The notes beneath the pieces were generated by a model. It was not told the DNA's origin and did not search any database. It saw only the letters and a program-made list of their open reading frames with translations. Made by a program: the position numbers and the translations under genes. From assembly GCA_964036195.1 (NCBI GenBank), contig OZ038450.1:10108701-10172700 (forward strand): a stretch of DNA of 64,000 bases, in the 5' to 3' direction. Below are positions 43,692-53,500 of the stretch, one piece after another. The DNA comes from Sphaerolaimus hirsutus. Taxonomy: Eukaryota; Nematoda; Chromadorea; Monhysterida; Sphaerolaimidae. The stretch's first letter is position 1. Each line of letters starts with the position of its first letter.

Positions 43692-44007
43692 AACACCTTC
43701 CCGGTCACGTCCGGCACCCTATTTTTGATTGTACTTGTGACACCCTATCTCCAGTTCTAGGGCGGGCCAGAAGCTGAAACTTGGGGGAGATATTGGCGCA
43801 ACCCCCCTCTACCTCGCATGAATTAGGGGGGTCGCGGCGACCCACCCTGAGAGGGGTTGCCGCGACCCCCCTAATTCATGCGAGGTAGAGGGGGGTTGCG
43901 CCAATATCTCCCCCAAGTTTCAGCCTCTGCGGCACCCTAGAACTGGGTATAGGATGTAAGAAGTAAAATCAAAAAATGGGTGCCGGACGTGACCGGGAAG
44001 GTGTTTA
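43692..44007. mobile_element. Foldback element with long inverted arms inside the hAT-like element
   Basis: AAACACCTTCCCGGTCACGT at the left faces its reverse complement at the right (ending GGGAAGGTGTTT). The arms include AACCCCCCTCTACCTCGCAT and its inverse, leaving a centre of only about 20 bp. AGAAA-type bases occur at both edges but a duplication is not certain. In RNA it would form a very stable hairpin. Confidence 0.75.
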
Positions 44008-44933
44008 GAAACAATTCACATAATTGAGAACCTGCATGCATGTTTACCAGTTTGGCTGAAACAGAAAACAAAGAATTGAGCCAGAAAATGAAAAAAAGTT
44101 GGAAAAACAGACAATTGAGCTGGAAAACGGAAAAAAGGCGGAAAAACTGAAATTTTAGCCGGAAAACGGAAAATGAGCCGGAAAAACGGAAACGGAAAAA
44201 AAATTAGCAGCCGGAAAACGTAAACGGAAAAAAATTTGCCTGCGGAAAGCGGAAAACGGAAAGTTGACACCCTAATGGTGAGAGATGATGACGACGACGA
44301 AAGTGATCACGTCCTGATGGAGTGTTTCCTCCGGAAAAATGTACGGCGTAATGTCATCCGAGTATACTACGCTTTGAAATACTGTCTTTACACAGAAAGT
44401 GAATGTCCTGGGTTTGATTCCCGATCAGGCGACGCAACATTTTTGTACTTCTTTTGGTGCCGCGATTGCGTACCATGTGACGAGTCCACAACATGCTCCT
44501 GAGCAATTGGTTTATAAGTATTTATGAATCGAAATATTTACCAATTGTTGTTTGCCTGATACAGTTTGGTCCATCATGTTTTTCTTCCATTTTGTCATTT
44601 TGACTGTTGTAAACCTTGTTAAAATCACTTGTACCATTCACATTTCAGTAAAGAGATAATCAACCAAGTTTTGTAATCACAATATGCCACTTCAAATAAA
44701 TATGCTTTGCTATACCAAAAGCAAAATATTGAAAATATAAAAATATCGATATCGAATATTGACTATGTTTGTAATATCGAATGTCCAATATTCATACGAC
44801 AGTCAATATCATATCGATATCAAATATCGTTATCAAAAAGTCATATCGTTTTAACCCTACACAAAACTTCCCCCTCCAAACGATGAATAATAGGTATTTA
44901 TTGCACAAGGACGTACGCAGGGGGAGGGAATCC

Positions 44934-46376
44934 CGATCGGTAACCTTCCCGATCGGTAAGCTCTCGATCGGTAAGCCAAAGTATGGCGATCGGTAAGCCA
45001 AAGTGTGTCGATGGGTAAGCCACAGGCAATTTTTATTTTTGACTCGATCGGTAAGCCACAGTGTATCGATTGTTAACCCGACTATCTCGATTGGTAAGCC
45101 GCGAGCGTACATACGTGTAATACATGTATTGTTTTTTACCTCAGTAATTATTCCATGAGGCAATTATGACTGGGCGCTTTTCATCAAATGTACAAACTGC
45201 AAAGAAAGAAGTAAAAATACGCGGCGCCAATGTGTACATAATCAAATCAGAATAGAAAATCAAATTTTCAACCCGGGTCACATTTCGGGTCATGTTCCGG
45301 GTCGCATTCCGGGTCCAAAAAATAAAAAAATATAGATATTTTTCAATATATGAAATTTTCAACCCGGGATTAATTTATTGGCCTGCAATTAATGCCTACT
45401 TCTTAGTTCGATAGCCAACAAAGTTTTTCGTGTGTCTACGTGTCAAGGAAGTGAGTTACTAGTTAAACTCAATATTTATGCCATTTTTTGGCTTGCACTT
45501 ATTTTAAGTGACTTTCAGTGGGTAAGCCGCCGTTCCGTGGACGCGGGGGTGGACAACATAACGTGCAGCCGAATTTCAAACGTGCCAGGATGGCTTCCGC
45601 GACGAATAGCCCCTCCGGGCATGGCCAGCAGAAAGTTGGTGTTTTCTCATTTTTATTTTTTCGGAGGTTTTCGTTGCACTTGTGCCTATGTAAGTTTTGT
45701 AGATGGTACTAAGTACCCATTTGTGTTCATGCTGATTAGTCCCGCACAAAACTGGGGGCAGGTCCATGAGTGGGGACGAAACCTGCAAACTTTTCATATT
45801 GTGTAAAAAATATGACCCGGAACATGACCCGAAATTGGACACGGGTTGAAATTTTGATATCCCGGGTTGTTATTTCCAACACCTATTTACTGAATAAGTG
45901 TTTGAAATAACAACTCGGAATATCAAAGTTTCAACCCGGGTCACATTTCGGGTCATGTTCCGGGTCGCATTCCGGGTCCAAAAAATATAGATATTTTTCA
46001 ATATATGACCCGGAACATGACCCGGGTTGAAATTTTGATATCCCGGGTTGTTATTTTTAACACTTATTGTTATTTTTTGGAATGGGGGAACAAAAGATAA
46101 CTCCAGCGATGGGGGTGTGGACACATCGCCGAAAAGTCTACTATCTGGCCGCCGCATCTAATTACTCCATACGTATGTATGTATGTATGCGTGTGGTATG
46201 TTTGTATTGCGGTATACCGATCGAGACATTGGCTTTACAATCGATATACCATGGGTTACCAATCGAGATACTTTGTTAGACTTTGTGTGGCTTACCCATC
46301 GACACACTTTGGCTTACCGATCGACATACTTTGGCTTACCGATCGAGAGCTTACCGATCGGGAAGGTTACCGATCG
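44934..46376. mobile_element. DNA element with arrays of CGATCGGTAAG sites in its inverted ends
   Basis: The left end carries CGATCGGTAACC, CCCGATCGGTAAGC, TCGATCGGTAAGCC and GCGATCGGTAAGCC in series (44934-45095). The right end carries the same series inverted (about 46215-46376). Both tips abut a CGCAGGGGGAGGG-like sequence (44917 region and 46388 region), possibly a target duplication. Internal GGGTCA/TGACCC-rich blocks (45268-45320 and 45800-46065) form a second family with inverted layout. No transposase was recognised. Long inverted ends with repeated sites recall MULE or Foldback elements. Confidence 0.7.
45519..45633 (+). CDS. Possible captured RGG-like exon inside a DNA element
   Basis: After an acceptor-like TTTCAG an open stretch encodes GKPPFRGRGGGQHNVQPNFK followed by about 20 more residues rich in Ser, Gly and Gln, then GTTGGT as a possible donor. 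Base composition is richer in GC than its surroundings, and the peptide resembles an RGG/Gly-rich RNA-binding segment. No flanking exons were found. It could equally be transposon-encoded or chance. Confidence 0.25.
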
Positions 46377-47553
46377 CTATACTCTCCGCAGGGGAGGGGG
46401 GACCGCTCCCCTTCCCGGGCCAGACATAAAAGGTGCCAGGATTTTATAGCGACTCTGTAGGCAATTATCAAAAATTTTGCCCGTTATCCCGATATCGATA
46501 ATTAAAAGATATCCCGCAAACAATTCTTTCATCAATATTTTATGTCAACACGGGCACCATGTATAGCACAGTAAACGATGGCGCGAACGCCAATCTCGCC
46601 ATAGCGCGGCACCCACAATTGGCGAAGAAAACATTTTTATATCGAGCTGTTTCATTAAACTACATAGCTTCACGATAAAGTCATTCTTTGTCAAGATGGC
46701 CCAAAATAGTCAAAATCTTGGGCACACAAAAAGCTTATATAAGTCTTTTACCCCGTTTTTGAGCGGGGGACTGCTTGTTTGCGAATGCCGACGAACGAGG
46801 GAGCTATTACTCCGATGAAACATAAATGTTGCGGGTTTGGTGATCTACGCTACTACTCAACTATTCATATCTGCCCATATACTGTAGGAAATACCGAGGA
46901 AATACGGTATGTACCTCAATGGCTTACCCTATAGTCTCAACCAAAAAGTGTATAACTAACTCATCAGTACTTCCTATTTAGGGATCACACAAATAAAAGT
47001 GGCACATCAGGCTGTTGGGAAAACGCCCCTTAAAACGACACTAGCGCAAAGCTGCCGTATAAAAATTGTATTTGAGACCAAAACGTTGCGGTGATAAGAG
47101 AATTCCTTGCTCGCTCAGGTGTGGCTATGAAATTTTCCACGCAAACTATTTTGCACGTTTCAAAAATTACGTTCAGATTGCACCCACCCAAATATTTATC
47201 GGAGTGAGTGCCCTCAGATCAGAACTGAATGATGAATGAACTGAACTTACCTATACAATTTTACTGAGGAGGTATTTAAGTTGGAGGTGGCTTAGAAAAC
47301 TTTGAATGAAAACACATTGTAAAAAGAAAAAAGGTTCCAAACAAAAGGTATAAATGATATAAGAATAACTGTACCCCCCCCCCCCCGCTGAGCAAGCATG
47401 TCCCTCTATTTCATCTAAATAAATAAAAGAATAACACACACTCACAAAAAATTCAACCGGAATTTCAGCAATTCCTGAAAGTTTCATATCTTGCCCATCT
47501 ATGTAGCTCTTCCCTATTTAGCTAATCCATAAATGCCTATAAAAGGAGTAAAA

Positions 47554-50500
47554 ATGGGTTTATTCAGCCGAAAAAAGTCCCACTCCGACGTGGCCTCCAC
47601 TGCGAACGTGTCGACCAAACAAAATGACCGTGAGTTGCTTATTTCACCAGGGGTCTCCTTGATTATGACCCTCCGGGGGGGGGGGGGGGGTGGATAGATA
47701 GATATTTATAATAAAAAATAGCTGGAACATTTGGGGAGGGTTGGGGAGGATTGCGGGGGTTCGATATATACCTAGGCTTTTTCAAGGTGTAAATATAAGA
47801 AAAGGGAGAAGAATCGCTAAAAAGTATGTGTAACATAGCTCAAAATAGGTAGAAAATATACAAGAACATAAATATAATATTAAAGGTAGCTGACAATGGG
47901 CAATAAGGAACATAAACTAATGATTCGAGGTGAAAATCTATAAAAAAGTTTAAACATTTGCCAAAAAAAGTAGCCAAAAAATTTGCATTGAATTTGCATT
48001 CAAAAATTGAATGAATAGATAGCTGGGCAGATTTTGGGGGTCCCCATTTGGTTACCCCCATTGGAGACCCCTGTATTTCACACATGTCCACGCCACCATG
48101 CACGAGTCAGTGTGCCGGGCGCAGCGCCGGTGATCAGCATGTTCATGTTGGGCGACGGCAACGTGGGCAAGACGGCCGTCATACAGCAGATGCAGAAGCT
48201 GTGCGTGCTCACGGCGCAGGGCAGCAACGGGCCCGACGACGCCGCCTTCGCCATGTACGACCAATTGTGGCGGGAAGAGATCACCCCGTTCGGCGAGGAC
48301 GAGCGCCGAGCGCTCACGACCGCCGTCCGCCAGCACGTGCTCAAGCTGGCCGCCATACTCATCGAGGTATGTATTGGTATGGTGCATGAGTTTTTGCCGT
48401 TTCCGGATCGTTTCACATTGGAGCGTCCATAATGATGAGTGGGATTTCAGACGGGTTATATAAGCTGGCATTAATCAAAGTGTAAAATTTTACTGTGAAA
48501 TTGATCAGGTAAAAGTGGATTCAGTCCTAATCCATCTCTCAATAATGTCCAAAACTCTACATGCACGGACCACCATTTACAAAGTTTTAGATTTTTCTGT
48601 GAAATACCAATGATCCTTTATCAGTTGAGCATAAAGTTGGTGACGTTTATAATCATCTACTTTTATGTAATCAATTCGCGCTAGACTTTTATTCATGAAT
48701 TTTACATGCAGCTGTAATTCCAGCTCATATACCCCACTGAAACATCACCATTCAGGACGATCCAATGGGAGACGATCCTGAAACGGCAAAAACTTTTGCA
48801 CCAAGCCAATACTTGTGGGTCATTTACTCGGCCGCTCAGCATGGCTTAGGGTTGGGAAAAAATCCGATTTTTTAAGCTGCCCGATTTAAAAAAAAAAAAA
48901 CATTTAAAAATCAGTCATATTTTTCTTTGAAATCACGTCAGGGGACTAAAACCTATAACTTATGCACACTTATGCTTTCTGTGGTAATAAAAAATAAAAA
49001 ATTTATAATTACTGTCAAGGGTTTAGTGGATTTGGACCCCTATGGGGGGTCATCATACAACGTAAATCGCTTGTTTTTGTACATAGTAAAAGTAGATAGC
49101 TGGCGATTTTTTTTTTTGGGGGGGGGGTTCGAGGGATAGTAGCCAAAAAATTTAACTTGGGATAGATAGATAGCTGAGTGGCACCGGGGATAGATAGATA
49201 AATAGCTGAGTGGCCCCGGGGATAGATGAATAGATAGCTGGAGCGTTTGGGAGTGGGGTAACCCCCCAACCACCAATACTGAACCTCTGATTACTGTATA
49301 ACTTTAGAAAAGCTTGAAATTTGGTCATATTCAATTTGAAAATTATTTGTTTGTTTAAAAGTTTGTTTTATTTGCTATTTGAATCACATTTCATCGACCA
49401 TTTGCAATTTTGTCGCAGAAATTGCATGTTCGTGTTGAGAACACAATATAAATCATCCATGAACATGCATTTGCATTAATTTCATCATCGTTTGGATCAC
49501 CCGCAAACACTCACAGCCTACCTTACACACTTAAAAGCACACAGAAAGGGATGCTACACCACCAAATTAGCTCTAAAAGCCATGAAAAAGCAACCGATGT
49601 ATTGCGTGCATGATTTTTTTTTTGCATTTTACCTAGTGCACGCGTACAAAAATTTTTCCCAGCGATATTTTTTATCGGACCAGGTGTTGCGATTTTTTAA
49701 ATAAAAAATCGCTTGCCAACCCTAGCATGCCGTAGACAGCAAACAAGCACAGAGTATCTGCCTCGCAGCAAAGCGCCCGCTTCGGCTACACGTACTCGTC
49801 GCCGCTGCACACCGAGTGGGCGCGCCGGCTGCACGAGGCGTCGGGCCACTCGAACACGGTGCACCAGCGGCAGGTGGTGTTCACCGGCGAATCGGCCCAG
49901 CAGATGGCGTCGCTGTGGAACGAGCCGCACGGCGCCTGGGCCAAAACGGCCGCCAGGGCCAACGAGTTCTCGCTGCCCACCACCGCCGACTACTTTCTGC
50001 AGGACGACACGCTGATGGTGAGCTCGCTGACTCGACTTCTACCCAAATGTCGCTGCGCACACCACAGTTCACCCATGACATTTTTAAAGATTAAGCAAAC
50101 TCATAAATCAGTATTGAACACATTTAAGTTTACTGGAATGAGTTAGTTTTACTCTCTGTCAACCGTAGTTGACGAACACCAATTCCAGTAAACTCGAATA
50201 ACTTTCAAAGTTGATTTGTGTTTACCAAATTTTAAGTTTACTGGCAGTAAACTATTGTGTGCAGCGCCATTGGCCAATCACACGCTAGTTGACATCGACA
50301 CCAAATGTCAACTGGTTCCGTTCCCAGTTCAAAGCTTGCGTTTGAATGTCGTTCACTGGCTCGTCAGCAAGCTTTGATTCGGGATCGGCACCAGTTGACA
50401 TTTGGTATCGATGTCAACTAGCGTGTGTGGGCCCAATGGAAACATAACTACCACACAGCGGCAAGTAACAAAGTTTTGTCAATCTAGCGCATCGCCGCCG

Positions 50501-53500
50501 TCGAATACTTACCGTCGATAGATGACATCATACACGCCAGAACGCCGACGCAAGGGTCGCCCAAAACGTACAACTTTGAAATTAACGGGCGCAGATTCTC
50601 TATACACGATGTAGGAGGACAACAGGCTGAACTAGTTAGTGTGATTGACGTTTTCAGGAGGTGTCTTGGGGGTACATGTGTACCCAGGGGTAGGAAAGGG
50701 GGGTGATACCCCCCACCCAAACCGCCCAGCTATCTATCTATCCAAGTTCTATCTATTTATCCCGCAGGCACAATTTTGGGCTACTATCCCGTAAACCCCC
50801 CCCCCCCCCAATCGGCCAGTTATCTACCTGTCTGTAGCGATTTTTGCGAAACACGACCCAAATTTTCGCTCAAAATCGCTATTTGTCATACTTTTTTATA
50901 CATTTTCACCCCCAAAATCACTATTTTATGTGTCTAACTGCCTATATTCAGTACTATATGTACTAAATACACGCAGTTTTCACTTACTTTTACCGATTTC
51001 TCACTTCTCTTCCTTATACACCTTGAAAAAGCCCATATATCGAACCCCCACAACCCCCCCCCCAAAAAAAAAATTTTTTTCTAGCTATCTATCTATCTCG
51101 GAGGCCGCTCAGCTATCTATCCAACGCCCCGGAGGCAGGGGTTCAGTATGGGGGGTTGGGGGCGGTGACCCCCCCCCCCAAATCCGTCAGTTATCTATCT
51201 ATTCCGGAGGCCGCTCAGCTATCATCTACCCCGGAGGTAATTTTTTGGCTACTATCCCCTAAACCCCCCCCCCAATCGTCTAGCTATCTATCTATCTGGA
51301 GCGATTTTTGCGAAATTTTACCCCGATATTCACTCAACATCGCTTATTTTCATACCTTTTTATAGTTTTTCACCTTCAAAATCGCTAGTTCATGTGTTTA
51401 TTGCCGACTTTCAGCTATTTTGTGCACTATATTTTGAGCGGTTTTTCACCTACTTTTAGCGATTATTTTCCATTTTCTTCCTTCTATACGTTGGAAAAGC
51501 CTATATATTGAACCCCCGCGAACCCCCCTCCCCCCCCCAAATTTATTTTTGCTATCTATCCCACCGGAGGAGCGATTTACTATCTATTAGGTTGGAAAGA
51601 AAGTTGTGTCAGTTTTTGGGTTATTGTGTTTGCTGGTGCGGCTGCGGCTTGGGCGACGGTTCTGCTTTGGCCGTTTCCCACAAACAAAAGTTCACAGTTG
51701 AACACCACGGCTCCGCTCTGCTTCGTTTCTACAAACTGACACAACTTTCTTTCCAACCTAATATATGAACCCCCGGAGGGGTCGAAATCCGCTAGACCCC
51801 TGCCCGGAGGGTCAAAATCTAGAATACCCCTGTGTGAACCCAAATCAAAACTTGTTCAACCATTGAATATGTATCTGAAAATGAATCAGCAGAGGGAATC
51901 GATTGCACAGAAAAGAGTGGGGGCGTCGTATTTGCCCGGTTGGCTCAAGTGCGTGCGACGGAACAACCCGCGCGGCACCTACTACATTCTGTTCGTGGCA
52001 GCGCTGTCAGACTACAACCAGCCCAACGCCGACAAGGACTCTACGTTATTACAAGACAGTTTCTGCATGCTGCAGGTGACGCCTTTTTATTAGGTTGTCA
52101 ACTAAGTAACATTTATTTTTTTCGATCACACATACGCAAAAAATTAAGGTTACTTAGTTGACAACCTAATACACGAGAGATACTTTGGCATACTGAGAAC
52201 TGTACCGTATTCTTATGAATACAGCGACGTGATAAATTGCGCACCAAAACGACAGTGATGGCAATGCAATGTGACTAGGGATGGCAAAAAAATGTATTTT
52301 AACGAACTTTAAAAAAAAAAAAAAACAACAACATTTTTTTATACTTTTTTAAACATTTTTTTCAAGTTTAAAACGGTTTTTTAAAAGCTCCCAGATATGG
52401 TTATGGGTCAACATATACAGGTATATCAGACAATTGCCAGTACTTTGTGATGTTATATAGCCACAGAATGGCTGTGGAGCCATGGGATAGCATTAAACCG
52501 TATATCCTCAAATAAGACCCCAGGGGAGTTATTTTTTCATCAGAGTTTTTGAGGGGGGAGTTATTCAAGGGAGGGAGTTATTTTTCCTCAGAAAAATTGG
52601 ACTTAATTCATTGTATGAATGCATTCTGTCAACTCATGTAATCTAACTATTTGACAGTTCAACAACAATAAAAAAGTGTGTATACACTGTGTACACGCTA
52701 TGTATCCACTGTCGCTGCCATACGTTTACATTATATTGTATTTTCATCGATCATTTTTGTAAAATATGTAGGATATTTTTCATTCAGAGGGGGGAGTTAC
52801 TCAAGAGGGGGAGTTATTCGCGGGAGGGAGTTATTTTTTCGTCAAGAGTTTTTGAGGGGGGAGTTATTCAAGGGGAGGAGTTATTCGAGGGGGTCTTATT
52901 CAGGGATATACGGTAAGTGGTGATTACTGTCAAAAATATCCATTTTTTGTCGACTTGTTACGTATATCACTTTTTGTCGAATGTTCGTGACTTCGAGTCA
53001 AGTTTTGCATGGAATAGCACTTATTTAAGGCTATAATAGAAGACTAATCCATTGACAGTGATACTGATGGATCACATTGTAGAAGTATGTGGGAGCACAT
53101 TGGCTGGATATTATATGCTACAGTAACATATCACAGCTTATAATTACACAATAGCATAACAAATGGAAGCTTTCACACTAAAAATGCCTCAAAACCAATT
53201 AAAACAATCACCAATGGTAAAGTGTATGTGAAATTGCGCGCTTGCGCGCAAAAAAATTGCAAAATACCTAGTACATAGTACAAAAAAATTTGGCTGATGT
53301 TTTTATTAAAGAAAACGGTTTCGATGCCTCTGTTTTTTTTATAAAAAAAACTTCTTTTTTTAAAAAAAGGATGGTTAAAAACACACACCGGCCATCTCTA
53401 AATGTGACCGGAAAAAAAGAAATTTATATTCTTTATCCAGATGAGATGTGGCAGGTTAACTCATGTCACTCTAAAATGTGCTATCAGTGCAAGCAAAGGC

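Larger units (their letters stand above)
35874..44274. mobile_element. hAT-like element (TAGGGTGTCAAC ends) split by the LTR retrotransposon
   Basis: The left end TAGGG (35874-35878) continues after the retrotransposon as AGGGTGTCAACAAAAAC. The right end is GTTGACACCCTA (44263-44274). It is flanked by a perfect 8-bp duplication ATGGTGAG (35866-35873 and 44275-44282). Without the insertion the element would be about 840 bp. Its interior is GGAAAACGGAAACGG-rich and holds a foldback at 43692-44007. The retrotransposon entered within five bases of the left tip. Confidence 0.85.
44283..47553. other. Intergenic stretch upstream of the G-alpha gene
   Basis: No host exon was recognised with confidence before the ATG at 47554. 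The stretch is dominated by the element at 44934-46376. From about 46400 to 47553 it is AT-rich and unannotated, with a C-run near 47374-47388 and a CCGTATTT-type remnant near 46890. The G-alpha promoter presumably lies in the last few hundred bases, but no element can be named. Confidence 0.5.

Noticed and set aside
44395..44455. A tRNA-like stretch with GGTTTGATTCC resembling a T-arm or B box
   Set aside because: No matching acceptor stem, D-arm or A box at the right distance, and the T stem pairs poorly. It could be a tRNA-derived SINE remnant, but a tRNA gene cannot be supported.
44934..45095. Regularly spaced CGATCGGTAAGCC repeats, considered as a CRISPR-like array
   Set aside because: The organism is eukaryotic, the repeats are short and mirrored at the other end of the element, and the spacers are not unique sequences of constant length. 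They are subterminal transposon sites.
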